A DNA stretch of 32,401 nt from an uncultured Verrucomicrobiota bacterium (GTDB taxonomy: Bacteria > Verrucomicrobiota > Verrucomicrobiia > Limisphaerales > AAA164-E04), in the NCBI GenBank assembly GCA_913061285.1, contig CAJXVR010000042.1:1-32401 (forward strand). The letters run 5' to 3'. The notes under the pieces were generated by a model that worked only from the letters and a program-made list of their open reading frames with translations, made no database searches and was not told where the DNA came from. Position numbers and translations under genes: made by a program. This document shows positions 1-9,700 of this stretch, piece after piece. The stretch's first letter is position 1. Each line of letters starts with the position of its first letter.

Positions 1-48
1 TCTACACTAGATCGCTCGTCGGCAGCGTCAGATGTGTATAAGAGACAG
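1..48 (+). other. Illumina Nextera i5/Read-1 adapter (sequencing artefact)
   Basis: Bases 1-7 (TCTACAC) match the end of the Illumina P5 oligo. Bases 8-15 (TAGATCGC) match the Nextera i5 index 501. Bases 16-29 (TCGTCGGCAGCGTC) and the Tn5 mosaic end at 30-48 (AGATGTGTATAAGAGACAG) complete the Nextera Read-1 adapter without a mismatch. On the minus strand this stretch encodes the peptide VSYTHLTLPT, a familiar contaminant in predicted proteins. This is library-construction sequence left on the contig end and not genomic DNA. Real sequence starts at about base 49. Confidence 0.98.
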
Positions 49-995
49 CTAAGAACTGAGCGTATCCCGTCTCTTTCGATGGGACTACTAGGTCAGGGCT
101 GGTGTCGTTGGACAAGAATCCCACGAAGATATTCTGGAAAACAAGGAGACCACGAACGGTGCGGCCAATGGCTGTTTCCGATCGAGTAAATGACAAAGCT
201 CCCGTCGACAATCGGAGTCAGTATCCAACCAAGTTAACTGTTAGAGGGTAGTTCTAAGTCTCCACAACAGATCTCGCCACTTGTCGCACCGACAAATCCA
301 TCCTCAGGTTTGGGCACCAGAAAACGTTCCACGATACTCACCAGTCTTTCATTGCAGCAGACGTAGGGCGGCAGCGATCGGCGGCGATAGCTCAAGACAT
401 CCCGCTGGGTTCTCAGACGATTGTTCGTTAACAACAAGAACGGCACATCTCAGTCTAGGGCATCGTTAAGAGTGTAATCTCTCCAAAAATAAGCTCGCCC
501 CCGCGTTAAATGACACCACCCATATCGCTCAAGTAATCGTGTCGCTGGTTTATATCACCCCGTGGTTGATTGGAATTCGCCAATTCGATCTCGGCCCGCT
601 TCACTCAATAAAGTAAATTTCGCTGAACGGGTTTCAATCGGTATTCACGATTCGCAAATTCTGTTATTTCTTTCTCAACTTGGTCCTTTCTGGGCATCGT
701 CAATTGTTTCTTTTAGACCAATCCGTTCCAAAGTTTCAGCAACATTCCACTTTCTGCAACGTCTTCTTACTTCTCGCCATAAGTAACCCAGACCACCTGC
801 CCTCAAACCTTTAGCTTTGATCAGGAAAAGCCCAAGGACCGAAGCGCCACCGGAAAGGTGAGAAACAATCCACATAACGATGACTAATTTGACGTCACGC
901 CACCCTTGAGGTCGGGCAATGAGTTAGCTAGCTTCAAAGAATGAGGGCCACCTCGTATTCGCCCTCTGTTGTTCATGACTCGAGAAAATAAAATA
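49..995. other. Contig-end region without a convincing gene
   Basis: No reading frame here has a recognisable domain, a good ribosome binding site or a length above about 80 codons. The best candidates are a minus-strand frame over about 49-211 (TTG start, which would run into the adapter), one at 234-446, and one at 675-875 that begins with a hydrophobic stretch followed by basic and acidic residues. Any of these could be a remnant or a small unknown gene, but none can be supported. The right end should hold the promoter of the LamG-repeat gene that begins near 996. I could not identify convincing -35/-10 boxes. Confidence 0.5.
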
Positions 996-3395
996 ATGAA
1001 AACAATCACAAACCCTCTGACCCGCCTATCCAGATCGCTCGGTCTCCTTGCGATCGGCCTGGCTCTTGTCAGCACCATGCATGCGGCCGACCCGGTCGCC
1101 TTCTCCGACACGGCCGTCGTTGAACCCACGGTCGTCGATTTCGGTGAACTTACCGACGACGCGACCTATGTATTCTTCTTTCGAGCGACGAAAGCAGGCG
1201 CCTCCACAGCGGTGGCCGGTAATGCCAGCTGGGGACTCAAATTCGAACAATGGCCAGACACGATGACCTTTGGGACCACCGAATTCGGCGTAGCGGACAA
1301 TCAATTCGAACCGGATGGAACGGGAGAACCGACCACGCTCTTCGATGAAGATGTTCATGTCGCCTTTGTCAACGACGTCACGAATGGCGAAGTTCGTCTC
1401 TTCGTGAACGGAGTTCTCTCAGGTTTTCTAGAAGGCAACTTCGAGCTCTCCGGCGAGGGCAAGGTCATGGCCGCCCGAATTGAACAAGATACCGATCCTA
1501 TGGGAGACGGCAGCATCATGTATTCGTGGGCCACTTACGATAGTGTTCTGACTGACAGCGAAATTGCGGATCTCGCGGCTTCCGCTGAACCCACCGAGGC
1601 TCCTCCGACAGAGCCCAGTGAACCGGTCAACACATTGGACATGGTCGCTTCCTCGATCTACTCCCCCATCACTCCTGCCGTCGTCGATTTCGGTGAGCTT
1701 TCAGGGGATTTCTCTCTCGAATTCTTCTTCAATGCGGCCAAAGGAGGCGCATCCACTGCCTTCGCAGGAAACGATGCTGTCGGCCTCAAACTGGATCAGT
1801 GGAATGAACAAGGTGTCTTTGGACTCACTCAGTTCGGCATCGCCGACAGCGTCTTTGAACCTGTGAGCGAAGGAAGCACGGCATCGGTGTTTGACGAGGA
1901 TGTCCACGTCGTCATTGTCAACGATCTAACCAACGCAGAAACACGCCTTTTTGTTAATGGCGCCTACGCTGGCGTCTTAGCCAGCAATTTCGAACTCGCC
2001 GGGGAGGGCAAAGTTATGGCCGCCCGAATTGAACAAGATACCGATCCCATGGGCGAGGGCAGCATCCTCTACTCTTGGGCCACCTACAACGGAGCCCTTC
2101 CCGAAGACATGATCGCGGAACTTGCTTCCTCCGCAACGCCCTTCGATCCCTCCGGACCATTCACAGAACCCACAATTGTCGATCTTGGCGTGATTGAAGG
2201 CGATGCTTCTTACGAATTCTTCTTCAACGCCGTTAAGGATGGCGCTTCAACCGCCGTCGCAGGCAACGCTGCTTGGGGACTCAAGTTTGATCAGTGGAAC
2301 GAGCAGGGCGTCTTTGGACTGACAGAGTTTGGCGTCATCGACCATATCTTCGAGCTTGAAGGCGATGGCAGCCCGGACGCCACGTTCGAAGAAGATGTCC
2401 ACGCCGTTTTCGTGAACGATGTGACGAACGGCGAGGTTCGGCTCTACGTGAATGGTGAATACGTCGGTTTCATTCTGACCAGTTTCGAACTCTCGGGCCC
2501 CACCAAGTTAATGGCCGCCCGCATCGATGTGAATACGGATCCCATGGCTGAAGGAAGCATCCTCTACTCCTGGGCCGCCCATCCGTCCGTCCTCACGCCA
2601 GAGGAAATCGCCTCTCTCGCCGCTGCCGCCGAGCCAAGAGAACCCGCCGAGCCGATGGAACCCTCAGAACCTACCGAACCTGAAACGCCGGCCCCTGAGC
2701 TTCCGGATGGTGCACTGGGAGCCCCCACGGTGGTCGACTTCGGAGACAACCCGGGTAGTACCACCTACGAGTTTTCCTTTAGAGCCGTTAAAGCAGGTGC
2801 CTCAACTGCGATCGCAGGGAATGATAGCTGGGGGCTCAAACTCGATCAGTGGAACGAGCAAGGGGTCTTCGGAATTACGCAGTTCGGAGTTGTTGACAGC
2901 ATCTTCGAAGAAGAGGGACCTGGAAGCATCGCCTCCGTCTTCGACGAGGACGTCCATGTTGTCTTTGTCAACGACGTCACGGCCGGTCAAGTCCGACTGT
3001 ATGTTGCCGGCCTCTACGCCGGTTTCATTGAGACCAACTTCGAGCTTTCTGGCGAAGGAAAAGTCATGGCAGCCCGCATCGAGCAGGACACGGATCCAAT
3101 GGGTGAAGGCAGCATCATGTATAAGTGGAATGTCTACGAAGGGGTCGTCTCGGACGCAGGAATCGCGGCACTCGCCCTTGGCGTCACAACGCCTACCTTG
3201 CCCCCAATTCCAGGCCAACAAGCAGGCAGCATTAGTGGTATCAGCAGAGCGGCCGACGGCACGATTACGATCGAGTTTACCGGATCGCTCGAATCGAGCA
3301 CTTCACTCGACGGAACCTTCTCACCCGTGAATGGAGCAACCTCTCCATTCACAGTCGATCCGTCCGAGGCATCACAATTCTATATCGCCAAATAG
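996..3395 (+). CDS. Secreted protein with four LamG-like repeats
   Basis: Predicted 799-residue exported protein. I chose the ATG at 996 because it gives a clean signal peptide: basic N-terminus, hydrophobic core LGLLAIGLALVS, and an Ala-x-Ala-like cleavage site at MHA-ADP. In-frame ATG 975 and TTG 969 only lengthen the N-terminus. The mature protein has four copies of a roughly 160-residue LamG/concanavalin-A-like unit. Each copy contains VVDFG near its start, a GAST.(A/F)(A/V)GN segment, LFVNG-like strands and a DPMG(E/D)GSI motif near its end. Repeats 1/2 and 3/4 are joined by Pro/Glu/Thr-rich linkers of the type EPxEP. The last 55 residues form a beta-rich tail ending in QFYIAK, of a kind often seen at the C-terminus of verrucomicrobial surface proteins. 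A terminator follows. Carbohydrate or matrix binding at the cell surface is inferred from the fold type. No catalytic site is visible. Confidence 0.85.
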   Translation: MKTITNPLTRLSRSLGLLAIGLALVSTMHAADPVAFSDTAVVEPTVVDFGELTDDATYVFFFRATKAGASTAVAGNASWGLKFEQWPDTMTFGTTEFGVADNQFEPDGTGEPTTLFDEDVHVAFVNDVTNGEVRLFVNGVLSGFLEGNFELSGEGKVMAARIEQDTDPMGDGSIMYSWATYDSVLTDSEIADLAASAEPTEAPPTEPSEPVNTLDMVASSIYSPITPAVVDFGELSGDFSLEFFFNAAKGGASTAFAGNDAVGLKLDQWNEQGVFGLTQFGIADSVFEPVSEGSTASVFDEDVHVVIVNDLTNAETRLFVNGAYAGVLASNFELAGEGKVMAARIEQDTDPMGEGSILYSWATYNGALPEDMIAELASSATPFDPSGPFTEPTIVDLGVIEGDASYEFFFNAVKDGASTAVAGNAAWGLKFDQWNEQGVFGLTEFGVIDHIFELEGDGSPDATFEEDVHAVFVNDVTNGEVRLYVNGEYVGFILTSFELSGPTKLMAARIDVNTDPMAEGSILYSWAAHPSVLTPEEIASLAAAAEPREPAEPMEPSEPTEPETPAPELPDGALGAPTVVDFGDNPGSTTYEFSFRAVKAGASTAIAGNDSWGLKLDQWNEQGVFGITQFGVVDSIFEEEGPGSIASVFDEDVHVVFVNDVTAGQVRLYVAGLYAGFIETNFELSGEGKVMAARIEQDTDPMGEGSIMYKWNVYEGVVSDAGIAALALGVTTPTLPPIPGQQAGSISGISRAADGTITIEFTGSLESSTSLDGTFSPVNGATSPFTVDPSEASQFYIAK
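1110..3195 (+). repeat. Four tandem intragenic LamG-like repeats
   Basis: Four coding repeats lie at roughly 1118-1605, 1670-2140, 2150-2630 and 2710-3190. Copies 1 and 2 share a 32-nt identical block (1467-1498 and 2016-2047), while the rest has diverged. That suggests tandem duplication with later divergence or local gene conversion. The repeats could also confuse short-read assembly. Confidence 0.85.
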
Positions 3396-3417
3396 ACAAA
3401 GATTACACATTAGTTGC

Positions 3418-3451
3418 AACCCAGTGACGGCCATTCGTCACTGGGTTTTTT
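3418..3451 (+). terminator. Rho-independent terminator
   Basis: A perfect 12-bp stem, AACCCAGTGACG (3418-3429) pairing with CGTCACTGGGTT (3436-3447), closes a 6-nt loop and runs into a T-tract at 3446-3451. It lies 23 nt after the stop codon of the LamG-repeat gene and is the clearest intrinsic terminator in the window. Confidence 0.93.
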
Positions 3452-3644
3452 CTTTCCCTATGGTACCTAATCGCAAATCAATCAAAGGAACGATCCTTCA
3501 AAGAAAAGCGATTCGTTTGGACCCGTATTGGCCGCTATGATAGGAGTAGGTTTCAAACCAGCAGACAAGAACATCGGGGACCAAAGATTGCAAAGGTAGG
3601 AGGACAACCGACACATTGACGTTACCGATCGATCATTAAGAAAT

Positions 3645-4232
3645 ATGAACCCAAAAGACGCACGATCTGTTGAGGCATTGACGCGATTGGTAGCCAACGC
3701 TACACGCACAAAGTACTTGTTTTTCTGGGGTCATCGCCCGCGAGTTCCCGATCGCATCGATCACAGTTGTTTCAGCAATTGGTTTCCGGCAAAATTCACC
3801 GTTGACGGGGTCGCGTATCCAACGACCGAGCATTTCATGATGGCTGAAAAGGCCCGTCTATTCGGTGACACAGTCATTTGTGACAAGATAGTCTCAGCCG
3901 AAAACCCAGGGGCCGCAAAAAGCCTGGGCCGGAGAGTGGCCAACTTCGACGAAACAACCTGGGTGGAGAAGAGGTTTGAAATCGTCGCACGAGGAAACGA
4001 GGCGAAGTTTTCCCAGAATGAACCCTTGAAAGACTTTTTAATCGCGTCAGGGTCCAAGGTGCTCGTCGAAGCAAGCCCCACCGATAGGATTTGGGGGATA
4101 GGAATGGCGGCGAATGATGATCGGGCAAAGAGACCTAGTAAATGGAATGGACTCAATCTCTTGGGATTCGCATTAATGGAGGTTCGAGAGCGCTTCCATA
4201 TCCCAAAAACAAAAGAGCCCCCTCAAGAATGA
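3645..4232 (+). CDS. NADAR-family N-glycosidase (DUF1768, YbiA-like)
   Basis: A 195-residue protein of the NADAR/YbiA superfamily. Visible family hallmarks are FFWGHRP near residue 27, the aromatic-rich FSNWFPAKF (about 43-51), YPTTEHFMMAEKA with the expected Glu62-His63, RIWGIGMAANDD starting at Arg148, and WNGLNLLG at 167-174. YbiA-type members hydrolyse the N-glycosidic bond of phosphorylated riboflavin-pathway intermediates. Other NADAR proteins act on ADP-ribose-type substrates. The length is normal for a single-domain enzyme. The gene stands alone between two unrelated genes, with no riboflavin gene, ADP-ribosyltransferase or toxin beside it, so the substrate cannot be assigned from context. 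The ATG at 3645 is preceded by a weak TAAGAA. Confidence 0.93.
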   Translation: MNPKDARSVEALTRLVANATRTKYLFFWGHRPRVPDRIDHSCFSNWFPAKFTVDGVAYPTTEHFMMAEKARLFGDTVICDKIVSAENPGAAKSLGRRVANFDETTWVEKRFEIVARGNEAKFSQNEPLKDFLIASGSKVLVEASPTDRIWGIGMAANDDRAKRPSKWNGLNLLGFALMEVRERFHIPKTKEPPQE

Positions 4233-4518
4233 CGGCCATCCACCCCATCGCAATCAATTGCAGCCGAGCCCAACGTGAGCAAAACAGAGTGTAGGATGAA
4301 ATCATTCACACTGCACAATCCTCATTGCAGTTTCTGCCGAGGAAAGGATACTTCCCCGGACCTTGGCAGGCTGAGTGAATTTTGGCGATTTCTTTTGGGG
4401 ATGCTTTCACTCTTTCCAATGATCGAGATTGGATATCGTTGCAACGCTCGCCACAAGCGTTTTCTAGCGTCGCCTCTACACGCTTAGGAAATGCTTCCGG
4501 CGACTCCGATCCCACCAT
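4233..4518. other. Convergent intergenic region, nothing assigned
   Basis: This stretch separates the plus-strand NADAR gene from the end of the minus-strand TPR gene. It holds only a weak 6-bp hairpin (AACGCT at 4443-4448 with AGCGTT at 4456-4461) without a real T-tract. No small gene or RNA could be supported. Confidence 0.5.
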
Positions 4519-5619
4519 TCAGTACATCGGAGAGTGCTCAAAATCGATTGTCTGACCCCTCTCTAGCTTAGCTTGCCACTCCTCAAGTTGATCCTGACCC
4601 GATTTCCAAATGGATTCACATGCAGTGAAGAATGCCATCGCGACTGCCTTATCACCTTTATCAATAAATCGTCTTACCAAACTCAAGTCAGGCTCATTCG
4701 ACATCTCACTGACAGATGGCGGTAAATCAATAGATTTCATTAATAAGTGTTTCGCTTCATCATATTCGCCCCGATCAAATTTCAGCACTCCCATGACAGT
4801 ATGGCCATGATAATGATTTCGTTGATAACCGAAGGACCCAGCTCCCTCTTGAAGCAACATCGATCTCGCATATCGCTCGGCCTCAGAAAACCGACCACTT
4901 GCAAGGGCTACTTGACAGAGCGAGGGCAAAAGCATTCCCTTCCCGTGCTCCACAGAAAGTCGATACGTCTGCTGGAAGAAATCAAGTGCTTCCGCGGCGC
5001 TCCTAGCCCTCTGTTCACTGCCTGGATCTGCCTTTTTCATTGCTCTTAATCTCAGGCGACCAAGATTATTCGGCCAACGAGGTTCATCGGGTTGCGCCTG
5101 GTAACCCCGTTGGAACAACGCTTCCGCTATCTCCAAATCACTCTCGCGAAGGAACAATCCGGCATACTCCATGATCGCAAGATCCGAAGGATTTCGATCG
5201 ATATGGGCCAGCCACAACTCTTTTCCGCGCTTGAAGAATTCAGGATGTTGCTCTCGGTCAAAGAAGGCATAACTTGATCTGTGCAGTCCGCATCGGGGCG
5301 AGTGTTCGATAAGCCAGATCGCATGTTCCATCCGCCTCTCAAACGCACCAGCAATCTCTCGATACCTCCCATAATAGCCGTACAATTGCAATCTTGCGCT
5401 CTCATCATCAGACTTCTTAGCTAAACCCTGCTCCAAGAGCTCCGCCTGCGCTGAATTCATCTCCGCCCCGTAGCGTTCAATATCGCTGAATCTCTGCCCC
5501 CAAACATCGAGACAGGACCAGCAACCCACCAATCCTAGAATTAGTCGGCCAATCTGATGGCCTCGCCCTAAGACGAAATCCTTCATGCGACTCAACAAAT
5601 CGTTTCTTCGATTATTCAT
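4519..5619 (-). CDS. TPR-like secreted or membrane-tethered protein, downstream paralog
   Basis: A 366-residue alpha-helical repeat protein. A hydrophobic stretch at about residues 25-40 (LILGLVGCWSCLDVWG) could be a signal peptide cleaved before Gln, a membrane anchor, or a lipoprotein signal (LVGC fits a lipobox but the hydrophobic core is short). The rest shows TPR-like helix pairs, for example EIAEALFQRGYQAQPDEPRW and a helix pair around SEAERYARSMLLQEG. It is a paralog of the gene directly upstream: both share a (L)xGYYG motif, KELWL(A/E)H, an (H/C)GHT(V/I)xG motif, AKxHLLxS-like helices and a C-terminal EW...G...FE...M signature. Its ATG directly abuts the upstream stop (TAGATG), so the two are probably translationally coupled. 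It is the last gene of the flotillin/AAA+ operon. A scaffold or partner-recruiting role for the membrane complex is inference. Confidence 0.8.
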   Translation of the reverse strand: MNNRRNDLLSRMKDFVLGRGHQIGRLILGLVGCWSCLDVWGQRFSDIERYGAEMNSAQAELLEQGLAKKSDDESARLQLYGYYGRYREIAGAFERRMEHAIWLIEHSPRCGLHRSSYAFFDREQHPEFFKRGKELWLAHIDRNPSDLAIMEYAGLFLRESDLEIAEALFQRGYQAQPDEPRWPNNLGRLRLRAMKKADPGSEQRARSAAEALDFFQQTYRLSVEHGKGMLLPSLCQVALASGRFSEAERYARSMLLQEGAGSFGYQRNHYHGHTVMGVLKFDRGEYDEAKHLLMKSIDLPPSVSEMSNEPDLSLVRRFIDKGDKAVAMAFFTACESIWKSGQDQLEEWQAKLERGQTIDFEHSPMY

Positions 5620-6759
5620 CTACATCCCCTCAAAATTCGGCACCAAGCCTTGCTCGACAGACTCCAGCCATTCGCCCTTGCGATCCTGCCGCATAGTTAG
5701 ATAAGGCGTCAGCTTCTCAATGAATTCCCGAACACTGTCTAATTCTCGCAGCCCAACAAGGCGCCGGGCCAATCGGTAGTCAGGATTCGACAGACGAACG
5801 AACTTCTTATCGCGAAGCGTGACGGACTCCAAGAGATGTGCTTTTGCGGTATCGAGATCGTTCTCATCCAAAGCGACTAATCCAAAGATGGTATGACCGC
5901 AGTGGATCAGCCGTTCTTGATAAAAGGGTCCTTCACCGGGTTTCACCATCAACGTTGCATACTGTAGAGCTCGTTCTCGATCTCCGGCGAGATACGCGAC
6001 ACGGCCCAACTTCTCAAGCACGAATCGCCCTTTTCGTTCTGGAAGGAGCCGATAGGCTCGCTCAAGGAATTCAAGTTCCAACAAGGTCTCCTGCTGTCTC
6101 GCCTTTAACGACTGTGATGATCGCCTGAGACTGTAACAGCGCGCAAGACGCTGTGCCCACTCTCCGTTTTCGGGATCTTGTTTTTCACCTTCCTTCAAGA
6201 GATCAATGGATAGCTCTCTATCCCCGAAAAGCAGCATTTCGGCAGCATTCGCTCTAATGAGCAAATTATTTGGGGACGTCTCAAGATGCTCGAGCCACAG
6301 CTCCTTAGCCTGAACGTAGGCCGGTAGATGGTGGCTGGGAAACAATCGAACTGCAGAGTCTCGCAAAATCGCGGATTCAGGACGATTTGCAATAAACCAA
6401 AATATATGTCGCCCAAGAGCCGCCTTTGCCGTCTTATCTCGCCAGCCCTGACTGCCGTAATACCCAATCAAGCGAGCTCGCCCTTCCTCACTCAGCGTTC
6501 CCTTAGCCGCACGTTCTTCGAACTTTTTGACAAGGTCGGCAGATAACTTCCTTCCAGTCCGAACAAGGTCTCGTTGCTTCCTCGCGGGAGCATCGTATTC
6601 ACGTCCTGAAGCAGCAAGACGCTGAATACGATCCAATGGTTCCCGGTCACTATAGGACCGTTCCAACAATTGGTCTCGCCTCCACCACGTAATCACCATG
6701 ATCACCACGAAAGGCAATATTCTAATCAGCAATCCCGCAATAGTTTGTTTCTTAGTCAT
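5620..6759 (-). CDS. Membrane-anchored TPR-like protein, upstream paralog
   Basis: A 379-residue protein. Residues about 8-24 (IRILPFVVIMVITWWRR) form one N-terminal transmembrane helix followed by a basic stop-transfer. By the positive-inside rule the orientation is not decisive. The remainder is alpha-helical with TPR-like units, such as DRELSIDLLKEGEKQDPENGEW and a pair around GDRERALQYATLMVKPGEG. The start is well supported by a strong AGAGGAG Shine-Dalgarno 5 nt before the ATG. It starts 30 nt after the AAA+ gene and ends exactly where the next paralog begins. TPR proteins usually serve as docking platforms, so binding to the AAA+ ATPase or flotillin is a reasonable guess. No enzymatic motif is seen. 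Confidence 0.82.
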   Translation of the reverse strand: MTKKQTIAGLLIRILPFVVIMVITWWRRDQLLERSYSDREPLDRIQRLAASGREYDAPARKQRDLVRTGRKLSADLVKKFEERAAKGTLSEEGRARLIGYYGSQGWRDKTAKAALGRHIFWFIANRPESAILRDSAVRLFPSHHLPAYVQAKELWLEHLETSPNNLLIRANAAEMLLFGDRELSIDLLKEGEKQDPENGEWAQRLARCYSLRRSSQSLKARQQETLLELEFLERAYRLLPERKGRFVLEKLGRVAYLAGDRERALQYATLMVKPGEGPFYQERLIHCGHTIFGLVALDENDLDTAKAHLLESVTLRDKKFVRLSNPDYRLARRLVGLRELDSVREFIEKLTPYLTMRQDRKGEWLESVEQGLVPNFEGM

Positions 6760-6789
6760 CTTGACTCCTCTCCCATCGCTTCATCGACC

Positions 6790-9700
6790 TCAGGGGCTTT
6801 TGGGAGACTCTTTCTTCGTTTGAGTTTTTCCGGCCTTAGATCCCTTTTTCTTCTTCGCCTGTTCAAGATACCGTTCATCTTTCTCAATCAGTCGATAAAT
6901 CTCCTTGAGCGTTCGCTTACTAATCGTAATGCCACTCAAGTCAACGCCGTCTTCGTTCTTCGTTTTCGCCGCAGCGTCCGTCTGACTACTCTGCTCCTCC
7001 TCAAAACGACTCAGTATCTCATGCGCCACCGAGAGATCGTCACGTAGATTCACGAGTTCCGATTGCACCTGCTCAACCGAAGCGTCCGATGCTAGCCTCG
7101 TCATCGCCTTAGGAAACTCTTCAACCATGGCGCTCCGAATTCCTTCCAAGGTCGCTCCCAAATCTACCAATACGGAGGCTGTCTCTGAGGCAACACCAGT
7201 ACTCGCCCCAGTCACCACCTCTTTCGCCTTCTGCTTCACAAGCGCGTCGGCGATCCGATTCAGATCTCCTGACACTGGTTTCAAATCGACGATCGGCTTC
7301 GAGCTCAAGGCATCAAAACGCCCTTCTAGCGTTTGCCGAATATCCTGTAGGCCCTCGCTGAATCCCGTCAGTTGAGCCACGACTCGACCCACCGGATCCG
7401 ACGGGTCGCCCTGTCCCATCACTTGGTTGCGTCGGAAAACTTTCTTAATCTCTTCCCATCGTGCCGCTTCTTCCTCCGTTAGCTCGCCAATGAGCTCCCT
7501 AAACTTCAAGAGATTGGCTTCAGCACCGGTCGTAAGCGTCTGCGACTCCCCTTTGTAGTGATCCATGATCAGAGCCTGCACCTCAGCGTCGTTCATGATC
7601 GGCAGTGTCTTCTCCGTCAAACGATTCATGTTTCGATACGATCCCTGCAGCTTGAAGGCGGGCTCCGTTCGGTAAGCATCGTTTTGCCCGGCTGAATGGA
7701 TGTACTCCTGATTCACTCGCATGATCACATCCCGAATCGTTACCAACTTGCCCAACACATTCAGGATTTCATTCACCTCTTCCACCGAATACTCACCCTC
7801 AAACTCGAGCCCATCTCGCGCCTTGGTTTCGGCAATTCGAATGAAGGTGTGAATATCAGCGCGACTCTTCTGGGTTAAAGCAGCCAGCACCGGATTTGAT
7901 GTCAATGCGTTCTCCAGATACGAGGCCTTAAAGGCTGCCTCATTCGATCCGACAATATCACCCAAATTATAAGTATCCGCCCGATTTGCGAGCATGTCCG
8001 GAATTCTAAACTTCTCTCCGCTTTCCGTGTAAGGATTGCCAGCCATGACGACAGCCACCTTCCGACCCCGCAGATCATAGGTCTTTGCTTTCCCTTCCCA
8101 AACGCCCTCAATCCGACGTTGCCCGTCACACAATGAAATGAACTTCTGAAGGAACTCAGGATTACAGTGCTGGATATCATCCAAGTAGATCATGATATTA
8201 TCGCCGAGCTCCAAGGCAAAATTCAACTTCCGCACTTCATCTCGGGCTGCCGCGTTGACAGCCCCCGCCGGATCGAGCGATGTGACATCATGCCCCAATG
8301 CAGGGCCATTGATTTTCACAAAGGTCACTCCCAAGCGATTAGCGACATACTCCATCAAAGTTGTCTTTCCGTATCCTGGAGGACTCACGAGCAAGAGCAG
8401 CCCCATCAAATCCGTACGTTTCGAATCGCCCGCACTCCCAATCTGTTTTGCCAAATTGTCACCAATCAACGGAAGGAAGACCTTGTCGATCAGCTGATTC
8501 CGCACAAACGATGTGAGCACACGAGGTTTGAATTCGTCCAATCGCATCTCTTCTCGAGCCGTCTCAATCAGGCGTTGCTTACAAGCATGAAATCTTTCGA
8601 ACAGAAGCACCTCGCCCTTTTGAAACCTCTTGAGACGACCAACAAATTCCAAGTAGTCCAGTTCGTATCGACCTTCGCGAATTCTCTTATGCGACCCCTT
8701 TAAACCGTCGAGTGATGCTGTCACCCGCTCCTTAGCGATTTGACGCGGGTTGACTTTACCATCAAAGAACGTCATCGCGACCTCATCGATGAATCGAACT
8801 TGCCCCACCTTCTCACGAAACATCACAAAACCTCGCACCCAATCCCGAATCAGTTGAAACTCACGTAAGGAATCCACCTCTAATGCTTTTCTTGCCTCTT
8901 GAAAGGGCCGCTCAAAATGTTCTTTCGCCAAGTGTTGTTCGAATTCCTTCGCAATTTCAGCCCCTTCTTGACTCACGACGAAAGGACCGTTCGAACACAA
9001 TTGAAAATAGAGGTACAGAGCCGCCTCCTCGACACTGTCCGACTCGAAGAGATCCAAGTCCTCGTAGAACCCGGCCAACTCCTGTTCCAAGCGCCCCACA
9101 TATTCCCTCCGAAGCTCGTCCCCTGGAAACGCCCGATTCTTCTGACCTAGCCCTTTTAATTGTGCCTCCCAGAGCTCACGACGCGACTGATCCGATTGAA
9201 CGGACCAATAAAGCCACGCACAGGCTCGCGCCGAAGGCTGAAAGCGACCCAAACCAAGATCGCGCTGCCGATGGGCCAAGGCGTTCAGGATCTGTCCAGC
9301 ATCGATATCATGAACCCCTTTCTGATAGGCCTCCGCATAACGAGGGGCCATAAACGCCTGAACCTGAGCCAATCGCTCGTCCTCTGAAGACTCCAAAAAG
9401 TTCGAAAGGCCGCTCCCATGACTCAGCTCATCAAGAATCAAGAACGCCAAGTATTCCGCCCGATAAACCCGTTCATTCTCCGCTACACATTCCTGACTCC
9501 ACACCGACTCTGTAGCCAATAATTCCGCTTCCTTGATTGGCTGAAAGTAACGCGACCCGGTGAGGTGCAGCTGCATATGTCCCTCACGATGAATCATCGT
9601 GAGATCCAAAGGCTGGATATTCACTGTAAACTGGTGCGCTCCAAACTTGATGACGTTCTTGCCATCGACAAAAAGATCATTCCGATCGCGAAGCTGTCGG

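Noticed and set aside
2..211. Minus-strand frame reaching the left edge
   Set aside because: Its C-terminal part is translated adapter and it has only a TTG start; the genomic part matches no family I know.
675..875. Minus-strand 66-residue frame with hydrophobic start
   Set aside because: No ribosome binding site, no domain, and an overlapping plus-strand frame of similar length; could be real but cannot be supported.
4443..4463. Hairpin AACGCT/AGCGTT as a terminator
   Set aside because: Only 6 bp and followed by too few T residues.
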